Source: Porpolomopsis calyptriformis
Taxonomy: Eukaryota > Basidiomycota > Agaricomycetes > Agaricales > Hygrophoraceae
Assembly: GCA_951640195.1 (NCBI GenBank)
Contig: OX621169.1
Coordinates: 1-64,000, forward strand
Direction: 5' to 3'
DNA length: 64,000 nt
Each line of letters begins with the position of its first letter. Within the stretch, counting starts at the first letter, position 1. Shown in pieces: positions 12,516 through 24,200 of this stretch. The translations under genes and the position numbers were made by a program. Below the pieces are notes generated by a model. The model was not told the origin of the DNA. It did no database searches and worked only from the letters and a program-made list of their open reading frames with translations.

Positions 12516-13384
12516 GTTTTATATTCAATCGATAGCCCCAGTGTCATAGAGGTAGGGAATACAACAATCCCGATTTATGGACCATTTGGGGTACCGCAAT
12601 CAGTTATATAAGGGGTATGGGGGGGGATATCTCCAACTTATCACAGAGGTCCTTAAAAATCAGGATTTCATGTTCAATCGATAGTGCTAGTGTCACAGAT
12701 ACTGGGAATACAAAAATCCTGATTTATAGACCATTTGGGGTACCGCAATAAGCTATATAAGGGGTATGGAGGGGTATATCTCCAACTTATCACAGAGGTC
12801 TTTAAAAATCGGGATTTCATGTTCAATCGATAGCAGTAGTGTCATAGAGGCTCGGAATAACAAAATCCTGATTTATAGGCAGAATAAGGTACCGCAATAA
12901 GCCATATAAGGGGTATGGGGGGTATATCTCCAACTTATCACAGAGCTCTTTAAAAATCTGGGTTTTATATTCAATCAATAGCCCCAGTGTCATAGAGGTG
13001 GGGAATACAAAATTCCTGAGTTATGGACTATTTGGGGTACTGCAATCAGTTATATAAGGGGTATGGGAGGGGTATATCTCCAACTTATTACAGACATCTT
13101 TAAACATTACAATTTCATGTTCAATCAATAGCACCAGTGTCGTAGATGCTTGGAATAACAATATATGGATAGAATAAGGTACTCCAATAAGTTATATAAA
13201 GGGTATGAGGGACTATATCTCCAACTTATCACAGACCTCTTTAAACATCACAATTTCATGTTCAAACAATAGCACCAGTGTTATAGATGCTCGGAATGAC
13301 AATATATGGACAGAATGAGGCACAGCAATAAACTATATAAGGGGTATGGGGGGGTATATCTCTAACTTATCACAGAGCTCTTTA
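12516..13384 (+). repeat. Left subterminal tandem array, 6 units of about 147 bp
   Basis: The landmark TTCAATC or its variants recurs at 12524, 12673, 12822, 12970, 13120 and 13261, a spacing of 141-150 bp. Each unit also carries a TATATAAGGGGTATG-like box followed by a G run, and an ATCTCCAACTTAT box. Units are diverged, more so towards the interior. No coding capacity is seen. Confidence 0.85.
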
Positions 13385-13694
13385 CAGCTGTTTGCACATG
13401 GCTTGACACACTTTTCCGTGGATTTGAAAAAAGAAAAGAGTCGACTCAGTGCTATTATGACTGATTATTAATCATTTAAATACAACTGTTAGGCTGTTGT
13501 ACCAAGATCAGGCTTAATGGCAACCTCAAGCTTGTCGGAAGACGATTCAATGTCACCAGGATCAAGCACACTGTTGGGTGGTACCATTAAGGTGATGAGC
13601 AATGTTAAGAGTTACAGTAAGAGATTGTACAAGTTATGGCTGGTCGACTTTTCTTAAATCTCCGGACAAGTGTCAAGCCATGTGCAAATGGCTG
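13385..13694. mobile_element. Tc1/mariner internal-deletion derivative (MITE), copy 1
   Basis: It is flanked by TA (13383-13384 and 13695-13696). Ends read CAGCTGTTTGCACATGGCTT and the inverted counterpart ...CCATGTGCAAATGGCTG, matching the full element at 16329-19182. The interior keeps only the left end joined to the start of that element's minus-strand gene (codons beginning MVPPNSVLDPGDIESSS). It is therefore a direct internal deletion of the autonomous copy. It has no transposase. Confidence 0.85.
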
Positions 13695-13925
13695 TAATCC
13701 TAATCTACCTGTAGTTAAATGGAATCGGATCATCTATTTACTCGGCTCGACTGGCCTGGGTCTCTTTCATCTGACTACCAGAGTCTACTGCTGGTTACCT
13801 GAGTTGAGCTCACGCCACGTTGAGTCGACCAAGTTGAACGGTGTTGTCACTACCCGCCTCTGAAACACAGTGACTAGCACTTCGTAGAGATTTGTTGAAC
13901 TCTATTTCGGGGACCGCCTTGTGAC
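13695..13925. repeat. Segment duplicated at 26591-26825
   Basis: This sequence and 26591-26825 match almost base for base (for example CTCGACTGGCCTGGGTCTCT against CTTGACTGGCCTGGGTCTCT). Both copies directly follow a Tc1-derived MITE, so MITE and flank were copied as one block of about 540 bp. No coding sense was found. Confidence 0.75.
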
Positions 13926-13979
13926 AGTCACCTCACATGGGTGTGACAGTCACTCAACTCACGTGGGTGTGACTCCATA

Positions 13980-15240
13980 TTAGAACCAGTCAACTGCTTC
14001 CTGCACAGCGTATTTCTTGAAAATATGACAAGGGCAAATATGGGCAGATTTGTGTAAATTCTGAGACATGACCACAATTTGATGAGAACTTGCTGCATCA
14101 GGAATACAGTATAACTGGAGCACATTCCCGTCAATACAAAATATGACGAGAAGAATATATCCCAGCTGAGGGAGTAAGCATTTTCTGGCATGCGTAACCT
14201 CATTAATGGACGCGCCCATAGTGACGCGTATACCAGGTATTGCCCTTGGAATACCTCTCGGTGCTGACTAGTCATGCCTGCCGATATCCCACACTGATAC
14301 GAACCAAAATATACCTTAGATGCACCAGATTGGTGAACTTCCTTGTTTGACGGTGGTGACACTGGTACATGATTGGATGAGCATCAGTTCTCCGTAGATA
14401 TTGGTCCGTGCACCCGTACATAAATACTCGTCGTTACCTTGTACTTCCTCACGTGTTTGCCTCACGAGCTCAACGAGGTCCAAGCCGTTCCAACACATGA
14501 TACCATATTCCTTTTGTTCTTTCACAATGTTGATAGTTTCCGCAAGGAGTGCCATCCGATATCATTGAACAGCGTAAATTACAAGATATGTCTACCAGGA
14601 CCCGAGGTCAAGGTCTTAACTGATGAGATCTCCTCCAAGCGTCGCAGGAGTGGTTGACGGTGTAGGCCCATTCCAGGCCTCTCTAGAATGACAGTGTGAA
14701 GATCTACAGCCTCTGTAAGCCTGTTAAGCCTCCACCGAGACCAGAAATCATAATGATGATTCTCGTTAATCCAGCAGGGTATCCCTTACATGCAGATCAC
14801 CGAGTCACATATATATGGTTGCACTCCCAAGCAACTACCAACATATACGTCATTTTCCTGATGTAATGTGAGGAGGGAGTGCTGTACCACCGAAAGGATT
14901 CATGCCTCGACGGGCACGGCGGGCAGCACGTTGAGCGAAAAGTAGTACACGGTCGTTCGTATTGCCATTCGAGTCTTCCAGATTCGTCACTGCCAGGACT
15001 GCCGGAAGCGTCGCACGCACACCAAATAAGAATTGATTGTCAGTCAGGCTACAAGTATGGGAGTACGCATAATAACTATTTATCCCACCAGGTCAAGGTA
15101 TCTGTGGCCCATTCTTGATCGTCCAAGTCTAATGACACCGGATCTGGTTCGAAAAGTTGTAATATTGCATGATGGAAACATACCAGATCAAAATTGCCGC
15201 CGTTAAGTCCCCACACTTCAATGGTACTCAGAAGGAAGCG
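13980..15240 (-). pseudogene. Remnant of an unrecognised multi-exon gene
   Basis: Several minus-strand stretches look like old exons separated by short introns. One near 14880-15010 reads NDRVLLFAQRAARRARRGMN. Another at about 14316-14555 contains WNGLDLVELVRQTREEVQGN and EYLCTGARTNIYG. A third at about 13980-14219 contains HKSAHICPCHIFKKYAVQEA. No stretch can be joined into one open frame and I do not recognise the family. Part of the middle exon recurs at 19855-19978 on the other strand. Confidence 0.35.
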
Positions 15241-16459
15241 AGCCTGTGATTAATCTGTGTTATTCTCGTCGAGTCTCGGTTACCAAAATGGACCTGCACT
15301 GCCGCATAAGCATTGGTGTCTGGGGTAACTTTCGTCATGTTATGCAACTTGGCGTTTCCAGAGGGTGTCGCATTCGATCCTGGTACATCCTTGAGTGTGG
15401 AAGATGGTGGGGTAAAAATGTGTCTGACTTTACTTTACAGGCCACAGACATGAGGCGATATAGCACCAGGGGTGGGGCCACGCCATTTCCAGGCAAAAAG
15501 TTTAATCCAGTCCCAGCACCACGGGGCCAGCAAACTCCCCGCTTTGCGCATGGACAATCTTTACAAAAATCAATTGCCAAGGAAGCGTCTTTTTTTCGAA
15601 AACGGGCGGCATGGTTAAAAGATTTTTTAGACCAACCTGAGAGTGAGTAGTCATAATGTATCCATTTCACTATTCTTATATGACTAGATACCATTGTATG
15701 CAAAGGAGTGAGGCTTTCCGACCTTCACCTACGCACCATCACAAGCCAGGTTTCAGCCTTTGCAGAGAAGCGCTTCCACGATATGCAAGCATCCAATATC
15801 ATTCCCTGGGGTATGTCGCGGCGGTGGGTCGAAGATGTTGGCGAGGATCCTGAATGGTTAGTGATATATGCCTCAGAGCGAGTGAAAGATGGTCGTATAG
15901 TCAGGGATGGGTTTTATGTGTGTTCATTGCATTTCAATAACATCATTCACTCATTGAAATGTGGTTATTTAGGAAAATGAAGCTCAATTCGTCTGGGAGG
16001 CCACTCAAAAACTGTTTTCTGAAATTCAGCCTGTTTGTCCAGCTCTGGGTGGGGATAAGAGACATCTGGAAAGCGCTCTCTACCCACTAATGGACTTTGA
16101 TGTCCTTGAAGAAGAGGACAATATTGTACATTCATGTAAGCTCAACTAGGATTCAAGAGTTGAACATTGATATTTTGAAGCAGCATCACTTCTCCAGACC
16201 AATGTTGGCACATGTTTAGACATCACTGATGGTCATGAGCCTGTTGGATTACACCACGACATTCAAGCATGGTACGAGTTAGGACATAGGGTGTGTCATA
16301 AACTTATTTATTTACATGATTTGTTTTACAGCCGTTTGCACATGGCTTGACACTATTCCGCGGATTTGAAAAAAGAAAAGAAGTCGACTCAATACTGTTA
16401 TGACCGATTATTAATCATTTAAATACAACTTTTAGGCTGCCGTTCACGACTCTGTTGTA

Positions 16460-17517
16460 ATGCCCTATTGAAAAATTAGTTCGGATGTAAAGCTCGCAGC
16501 CGTCAGGCTCCATGATCTCAATCTGCTTGACCTCGAGACCATTCTGCATATTGTTGGGTTCTCTCGCAGCACCTACTTTCGTGTTCTAAAGCTTTGGCAC
16601 GAAACTGGCGACGTTACTATCCACAGATTGAAACTTGGACGGCCTCGGCTTCTCCACAAGAGCGATGTTGATTATCTGATCTGTCTTGTGCACCACCGGC
16701 CTCACTGGTTCCTTGACGAGCTCCTAGCTCTTCTCAAAACCAATCGATTCATTTCTGTTCACTATACAACCATCTTCCGAGAGCTGACTCGCATGGGTAT
16801 GTCTTTGAAGAAGCTGAAGAAAATTGCACAAGAGCGGAACGAGAATGCTAGAGCCGACTTCATTGCAAGGATGGCCCAGTATGAGCCTGAGGAGTTGGGC
16901 TTCATCAATGAAACTTCCAAAGATGAACGAACACTCTCACGTCGGAGAGGTAGATCAAAGAGGGGGGCTAGGGCTGAGGCAAGGGAGGTTTTTGTTCGAG
17001 GAATCCATCTCAGTGCAGTAGGCCTTCTCACAATTGATGGCATGACGGCAAGTACTGTTGTTCAAGGCTCAATGATGAAAGCAGGATTCCTACAATTTCT
17101 TGAATTTACAGTGGTACGTTTCAGCCATTTTTGCAAAGATACAACTCATTTATTGTAACAGATACCACACTGTGTTCCCCATAGCAACCTCCATGTGCTT
17201 GTAATGGATAATGCAAAAATCCATTGAGGCCCTGAAATCCTAGAGTTGCTTGATCGTTTTGGTGGGTTTCCCACCTACATAAATGAACCCATGCCAATCA
17301 ACTCACAGGAATCCAGCTGGAGTACTTGCCGCCATACTCGCCAGATTTGAATCCAATTGAGGAGGCCTTTTCAAAAATCAAAGCATTCATTCGTCACAAC
17401 CAAGATATTTTTACAGCTTCAACAGAATTTGGTATAATGTATGATATGTATGAGGCTATGGATGTTATCTTGCCATCCGACGCAGCTGGTTATTTCATTC
17501 ACAGTGGTTACTTTTAG
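16460..17517 (+). pseudogene. Tc1/mariner (IS630-type DDE) transposase, inactive
   Basis: Product: cut-and-paste transposase. It has an N-terminal helix-turn-helix region (SSDVKLAAVRLHDLN, then FSRSTYFRVLKLW) and a DDE domain. Introns are at 17114-17161 and 17262-17308. The second acidic residue is seen in LVMDNAKIH and the third in LPPYSPDLNPIEEAFSKIKA, the family hallmark. Several defects show it is dead. The fourth codon is TGA (16469-16471) where relatives have Arg. A second TGA follows DNAKIH (17225-17227). The first catalytic Asp is replaced by Asn (AAT at 16907-16909, in GFINETSKDERT). All can be read as C-to-T or G-to-A changes. The deletion derivatives must have been mobilised by another copy. 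Confidence 0.85.
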
Positions 17518-17585
17518 TTTTGAATGCTATAAACTGTTAGGCAATTCTATTGACTGTATCTGCAAATAATACGGACGTCTAAGTA

Positions 17586-19054
17586 TTATGACAATGCCCA
17601 CGAAGCAACAGCATGTTTCAGCTCTGCAATCTCCCCACTTTTGAATCCCATCTCCTTTAGTTCACTTATCTCAGTGTAAGCAAAGGTATGTGTTCCCGAG
17701 TACCCATTTGCGACAAGTCGGTCTTGAATAGCTTCGGAAAGTGAGTAGTTGTCGCAGAAGTCAGTTATTGTCATTTTTGGTCTAGATGGATTTGCAACAG
17801 AGATGAGCAGTGGTGATTGAGAAACAGTTGAAGAAGGAACAGCATTGGGTGCAGGTGCGACATGAGACAAAAGTCCGAAGAGAGCGTCAGGAATAGAGAA
17901 ATGGTTGTGAATTTGCATGGGTGCAGAAACGGCCTGATCTTTTGCTACAGCTTGTTGACGGCGTTGATGAAGAAGTGATTTGGGGCCAAGACTGTCTGGA
18001 GACAAGACGTCGAATGCTTTATGGTTTGGAGGTTTATCAATTGTTGCACTCCCGTCATCCTTAAGCTTTAGGTGAATGGGTTAGTGTTGCCAACTCGAGT
18101 GATTACTTCACGACTCACCAAGGCAGAAGCCCAGACCTCAAAGTGAGTCATGCTTAGAGGGAAATGCTCAGGGTTGTCAGCCGGCACATAGCAGTGATCA
18201 CTTGAGCAGTTGCGTGTATTGCAAGCCCATCAATTCCTAAGAAACTGGATCTTTTCGTTTCGGGCTACATTCCCTGGCAATATTTTATCGGGTTTCTATA
18301 TATTATAAATACTATTAGCATCAAAATGGTAGCGAAACACTCACTTTTTTCTTTTTCTTTTTTGGCCGGTCATCATCAGTATCGGTGTTCTCTTTCTCAC
18401 TGTCGGTACCCCTCTTTCTATTCTTTCTGCCATGCTAGTTGACGCCTTGCCATTTAGTATAATAACTATAGATGTTACGCAACATACCTTAAGATCAGAT
18501 GTCTTCTCTGTAATAGTGACGTTCACAATCGGATCTTTTGCTTTGAGGGCTCGCTCGACAAGAAAGCTGTAATTGTTATGATGAAGATTCATGGCATTTG
18601 GAGCATGACGAGGGACTGAGAAGGAGACATCGTAATCTTCAAAACTGAGGTTTTCTGGGTGATAATACGCATCAATCTTGACAAGTAGTTGGGCCTTGAC
18701 CATGTCCCAAGGATCGGCAGATGAGAGTTTCAGAAAATCGTTATGGGGTACACGTTTGCGAGCTAGTTTCTTCATTTCTTTTGCATGAAACAGGGAGAGA
18801 TTGTAGGTGATTTTCAAAGGAGAGGTTGCATCTAATTACTTTGATATGGTTATATTTGTGTTTGGATGTAGCAAGGACATACTTTCATTATGCTTTCCAA
18901 CCTCCTTTTCCTTCGGCATCTTGAGTTTTGGCGGAACCGTCAGTGTGAGCAAAGGATCAGGTAGCGTGCCTAGATCAGGCTTGATGGCAGCTTCAAGCTC
19001 ATCAGAAGACGATTCGATGTCGCCAGGATCAAGCACACTATTGGGTGGTGCCAT
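17586..19054 (-). CDS. Accessory gene of the Tc1/mariner element, unknown function
   Basis: A multi-exon gene on the strand opposite the transposase. It starts MAPPNSVLDPGDIESSSDEL (ATG ending at 19054, or an in-frame Met at 19069). An intron near 18837-18890 leads to KITYNLSLFHAKEMKKLARK and SADPWDMVKAQLLVKIDAYY. Later come a Lys/Arg-rich stretch (GQKRKRKK) and a C-terminal exon at 17586-18005. That exon ends in a helical region (SLSEAIQDRLVANGYSG, ELKEMGFKSGEIAELKHAVA), which could be a SAM- or UBA-like fold. I do not recognise the family. Its conserved start also survives in both deletion derivatives. Exon borders in the middle are uncertain. Confidence 0.55.
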
Positions 19055-19789
19055 TAGGGCAATGAGCAATGTTAAGAGTTACGGTAAGAGATTGCGTGAG
19101 TAGTAATTAAAGTTATGGCTAGTCAACTTCTTTTTCTTTTTTCAAATCTGCGGAATAGTGTCAAGCCATGTGCAAACGGCTGTAATCTGTCTCTTTCAGC
19201 ATGATAACCCTATCCCCTCTTCTGACCTTATTGGCAATCATTCAGCCCGAAAATCAAAAAATCACACGTCACTACTTGCAGGCAACTGAGAAGCAAACGA
19301 ACTACCTTGACAAGCTACTAGAAAAATTAGCACCAAAGGAGTGGAACCGCTTAAAACGTACTTATAAAGCAGGTCGTTGGTACCAGGACCTCAATGAATC
19401 CTGCTTTTTTGGACTCGCAACTATTTGGAAGCTTCAGGTTGATGTGCACATCGACCACAACGATTTTGAATTGAGCGTGATCACTTGTGCCGGCAAGTTT
19501 AATGGGGGACATCTTTATTTGCCGGACTTGGATTTGTGCTTAGCGTGAGGTGTTTTGTTCATGTATGTACCATTTTTGAACTAACTGCTGAGCTAGATAT
19601 AAGGCTGGAGATATTGTTATTCTGAGGTCTCCATACTTGTTCCATGGAGTTGGGCGCTGGGAACCTGGCCCCATGTTGTCCACCAATACATGCACTCCTG
19701 GGCGTATCGCGTGGGTCCATTTTAGCCACCAAGATGTCGTTCGATTCTTAGATGAGAAGCCCGAAGACTACATGATTCGGCTAGGCTAG

Positions 19790-20472
19790 GTTAATTATAC
19801 CCCGAATGAACTTGGGTTCCTATTTCTTCAACATGATGTGCACCTTGTTGGGGAAACGGTTTGTACCTCATTGAGCTTGTGAGGCAAACACGTGAGGAAG
19901 TACAAGGTAACGACGAGTATTTATGTACGGGTGCACGGACCAATATCTATGGAGCGCTGACACTCATCCAAAAACCAACACACCTCCCTACCCACCGATG
20001 GAGACTCCAACCAAGACGCAGCGCACAAGCAGATGGATGATACCACATTTCTTTCTTTGCTCTTTTCTGTTGCATTTATCCATTCTATAGCCAGCATAGA
20101 TACTTAAAGGAGGTTAAATGCAAAGAGGTTCAGACCTCTTGGATGAGGGATGGAGTGACGCACACAAGAGTCTCTGACCAGACCAAGGAACTGCGCGGAA
20201 AAGCCTACACAGGTCTGGCGAAACAGCTAGGTGCTCAACCAGCAGGCTGTGGTCAATGAGTCATTTTACACTTCTAAATCATTCAGGTGTAGCAAGGACC
20301 AAGCGCTAGAAGACAGGCCTTTAGCCAGTATGGAGAGGCAGATAGGTGCCGATCACCCCTCCTCCCATCCTAATGAACAACCTCGTGGATGTATAAGTCA
20401 TAAGGGGCTATGATTGCAGTGACAGGTTCTATTCGGTAAGGTACTATGTTACTAGGACCTCCTCAAACTTTT
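19790..20472. other. Non-coding stretch with a copied gene fragment
   Basis: No gene was found. Bases 19855-19978 match, inverted, the exon piece at about 14384-14505 (shared run includes GAGGAAGTACAAGGTAACGA). The rest is unassigned. Confidence 0.5.
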
Positions 20473-21097
20473 TCACCAAGTCAAGTGTATGCAGAATCTT
20501 GTCCAATCAGACACTTTACAGACAGTCATCACCAGTTTGAGGATATTTCTGTTGTCCCCATTGGAAAAGCGAAGAACCTCAGGATGTCCTCTCGTGTAAC
20601 AGGGACTGTCTCTACTGTTGTTGGTGAACACATCAACAATGGCGAGTTGCTCAGGCCTGGTATGCGGTAGTTTGACTATGGTATGATTCCGAATCGAAGT
20701 TGGATGTGATGTGAGGCTCTGGGATTGTATCGGACATCGAGGCATGTATGTTAGATGAAGTTATTTCGAGGCTAACCCTCACAACTGTCTACAGACGTGT
20801 GTATTGTATGGATTGACGCTTATGGGGAGCAACATGGTAGAGTCTACAAAATGTGGTACGCTCTGGATCCATCCTTCTGATAACCACGCCTATTTGACGT
20901 GAAGTGGATTTCTTTCTTGCTTGGTAATTGGCAGTAAAAACGCCATTTGCCTTGGGTAAAATCCATCTTGAAGCCCCACCATGTGGTTGACATCGGACGT
21001 TGACATATGCGAAAAGCGTATTCTGAAACAATATGGCATCAGAGCTTTCTGCATACACGAAGTCGACAAATTCAGGATCAGACGATGGCACTAACAC
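20473..21097 (-). pseudogene. Unrecognised gene fragment, two exons
   Basis: The first exon (20789-21097) reads PSSDPEFVDFVYAESSDAIL, then GGASRWILPKANGVFTANYQ and RQIGVVIRRMDPERTTFCRL. The second (20473-20745) contains HTIVKLPHTRPEQLAIVDVF and HPEVLRFSNGDNRNILKLV. Sentence-like composition and a plausible intron suggest former coding sequence. There is no start, no diagnostic motif and no family I can name. Confidence 0.35.
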
Positions 21098-21220
21098 GTG
21101 ACTGTCACATTCGGTGGCTGTTACTTTCGGTGACTATCTTCGCCCTTCATGAAATTTTCAATATTTGTTCTTCTACTTTAACTAGTGTCCCAGAGTCTAT
21201 GATATTTTAATGTCCTCTTG

Positions 21221-24200
21221 ATGTTTTCCTCCGCTTCTACACCCTCTGCTTCATCTTTGACCTCATCACCGATGAATACAAACTTGAAGCTTTCTCAGTT
21301 TCGTGCATTCCAAGACTTCCCATGGCGTCATGGCCTACCCCTTTCCCCACGTCAACTTGGGGAAGAGTTTATGCAACTAATGGGGCCAGAAGAATTGGAG
21401 AGGAACTCCGGTGCAGCAGACTTGCTTCTAGTAAGTCATTGCTCTCTGAATTGTATTATACTATCAATGACCCTCATGCCACTTCCACTTTACATAGATG
21501 CTCTGCCATGAGCTCAACAACAGGGCTATCCCTGAAACTCTGACCCCAAACCAGATCGTGTTCTTACAACAATACTTCGCATCAGACAGCAGTAGTCTGA
21601 GGGAAGCCAACCGTTGGTCTAAGAAGCATCCCAGGGATGTATTTCTTGCAGCCCACATGCTGCTCCGCTACAGTCTTCTCGATCGCTTGGTGGACAGTAT
21701 TTCCCCCACCCCCTCAAGCTGTTTGGTGCACAGGCCAAGGTGTTCAAGACCCAACATAACTGAGAGATTGCAGAGTGTAAGTACAATTTATATGGGTTAT
21801 TACAACTGATAGATGCATGTATATTTTAGCTCATCCGACCTATCGAAGATTGGGTTACACTTATTGAAGATGCCATGTCCGCATTAAGCGAGCTCCCTGT
21901 CGCAGAGTCTAAAGTCTCATCACAAAGCCCGTTTGAGACCGGCGTTCCAAAAGACTTGTCCCTCAGACAACGCCATCTCGTCTGTGGAATCAAAGCACTA
22001 CATCGTGCAGCTGGGCACATGAGCACAGCAGCTGTGAGTGAAATCCTCACTAACGTAGAACTCATGGCTTTTGCAATCACTTGGTTCAGCAAGGTAACTT
22101 TCTTTGACTATAAAGGAGATCTATCCTTGCGGCTAATGCTTCATTTTTCTTCCATAGCCTCAAACTGCATTCAACATCAATGCTAAGTTATGGAACCAAC
22201 AGCTGGAAAGGTGTGTATAGCACACATCATCTAAGGATGATTCTGATACCCCTTTTCAGCATGGCAGTTAATATGCAAGCTCCGCTATCCCCGATGTTCA
22301 GGGATATGCTCTCCAGAAATTCTAAGGCTCTTTACGAACGCATGCAGAGCATATTCCATCTCACAACCTCCATCTCACCCCTCCTTGTTTTCCTCCCTCA
22401 CAGCCTTAGCAGGGCAGAAGTTAGTCGTGACCAACTTGTTGCGGTAAGCTCGTTTGGCGATCAATTACTCACTTATTTATTGATTTCGTCCAGCTGACAT
22501 TTTCTTTGGGTAATGAGCATCCCCAATTCCTCGCGAACACAGAGAGAGCACTCTGGCACTCTTTTATTTCGATTGCAACCGGGTTAACTGCTATGGACGC
22601 CATCATTGGATTTTTCTCTCAATTTTCAGCTACTTCCCATCAAACCCAATTTAATGATGCAGACCGCTATTGGTTCCATTTGCCCGGTATGTCTCCTTCT
22701 ACTATTTCTTGATTTACCACTCATTACCTTCCTCTAGTTGATTTTATCTCTGATCTTCCAGTGGGGGCCCACTCATTGGCATTCCCACTCACAGCTAGGC
22801 AACCACTGGCGATATCCTATGAGCTAGCCGAGAACGAGTCTCAGGGATCAGGAGAGAGGTCCTCATAGCAAGATGGGGAGGAACCAGTAGTACTTCCGGC
22901 TCAGGAGCCAGGAGAAATTGAGGAAGGGGTAGCGAAAGAGGTAGCGAAGGAGGTAGCGAAAGAGGTAGCAAAAGATGTGCCGGAAGAGATAGTGAAAGAT
23001 GTGGGGGAAGAGATAGTGAAAGACACGGGGGAAGAGGTAGTGAAAGATGTGGGGGAAGAGATAACGAAAGATGTGGGGGAAGAGACTGAAATACGTGGGG
23101 AAAGGGAGGGTGGGATCAATGCGGAGAGCACAGAAGGGGGTAGAATGAGAGAGCAAAGGGAGGGTGGAATTGATAAGGAACTAGTGGGGGGTGAAACAAA
23201 CAAGGAAAGAGAGGATGAATCGAGCGAGGACGAGGGCAAATCAAGTGAGGACGAGGAGGAACGAGTTAGTAATGAATTGGAAGGGAAGGATGATGTAGAC
23301 GACGAAGGGGAGGATGAAGTAAACAAGGAAAAGGAGGAAGAATTTGGTGAGAAGCGGGTGGAGGAGAATGAACCGGGCCAGAAAAGTAAGCTTGGTATCA
23401 TAAATGATACCAGTGATTTACCAGTTTTCAGAGAGAGAACGCATCAGGAAACAGGAAATCCAACGGAAACAGTCGCAGCCCATGGAGAAGTCTTCCTTCC
23501 AGGTCTCATCTAGCCGAATCCAGCGCCCACCTCCAAAGCTAAAGAGATGGCATGGTTCAGCTCCCAACCCAAAAACTAGGTTCAGACCTACATCGCCAGA
23601 TAATGAACTTCCCCATAAAAAGGACAGAGGCAAAGACCCCTCAACGACGCTCCTCCTAGCTAAAAAGAAAAATATCATCTCGGCTACTACGCCGCTAGAA
23701 ACAGCTACCAGCCAGTTTGGGGAAAGAGTGAGTACTAGATGAGAAAACCTTGTTCTTCATTTTCAAAGATGATCACAGGATCTGAAATTGAAAAAACTCT
23801 CTACCCTCCCACTCCCAGAGGTATTGTTCCCTGCTCCCAGCCTTGTTATATCTTGGCTGACAATAGTCATAGTTGGTCGCTAACCCCATCAAAGTCCCCA
23901 TCTATGATGCTTACCCAGAGAATGACCCAGAGATCTTTGAATATCGACCACCTGTCAAAGTGGTGAGTGACTTTCTTTGTGTCTAGGCTGTTAACTGATA
24001 GCTAGCTGGTATAGGCAGAAATCGAAGGCGCTTTCTTGAATAGGGTTCACAACCTCATCCAAAAAAGCTATGTCGACGGCATTCCCATGCACCGTCTTCA
24101 CTCTTCCCACCTTGCGAAGTTCGACCCAAAGGCATCTTGTATCTTTGTGACAGAGTACGAGGATTTTGTGAAGCTATCTGCCACTGAGGTCCAAAGGATA

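Larger units (their letters stand above)
16329..19182. mobile_element. Tc1/mariner-type transposon, 2.85 kb, two convergent genes
   Basis: TA flanks lie at 16327-16328 and 19183-19184. Inverted ends of about 60 bp begin CAGCCGTTTGCACATGGCTT. It carries a decayed transposase on the plus strand and a second multi-exon gene on the minus strand, the two converging near 17550. It inserted within an intron of a TET/JBP-like gene, and two internally deleted derivatives (13385-13694, 26170-26590) lie in the same giant element. Confidence 0.9.
15450..19789 (+). pseudogene. TET/JBP-like 2-oxoglutarate/Fe(II) dioxygenase, copy 1, split by a transposon
   Basis: Predicted role: Fe(II)/2OG-dependent oxidation, in this fungal family thought to act on methylated bases. 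Exons: 15450-15642, 15706-15917, 15973-16135, 16181-16290, 19200-19544 and 19597-19789. The double-stranded beta-helix core is at the end: HxD in VDVHIDHNDFE, then GKFNGGHLYLPDLDL, the distal His in LRSPYLFHGVGRW and Arg in PGRIAWVHFS. A complete Tc1/mariner element (16329-19182) sits in the intron between exons 4 and 5 without touching either splice site. One extra G near 19281 shifts the frame between SKNHTSLLA and TEKQTNYLDK, so the copy is probably dead. The first codon is uncertain, because the frame is open upstream of the Met at 15450. Confidence 0.7.
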
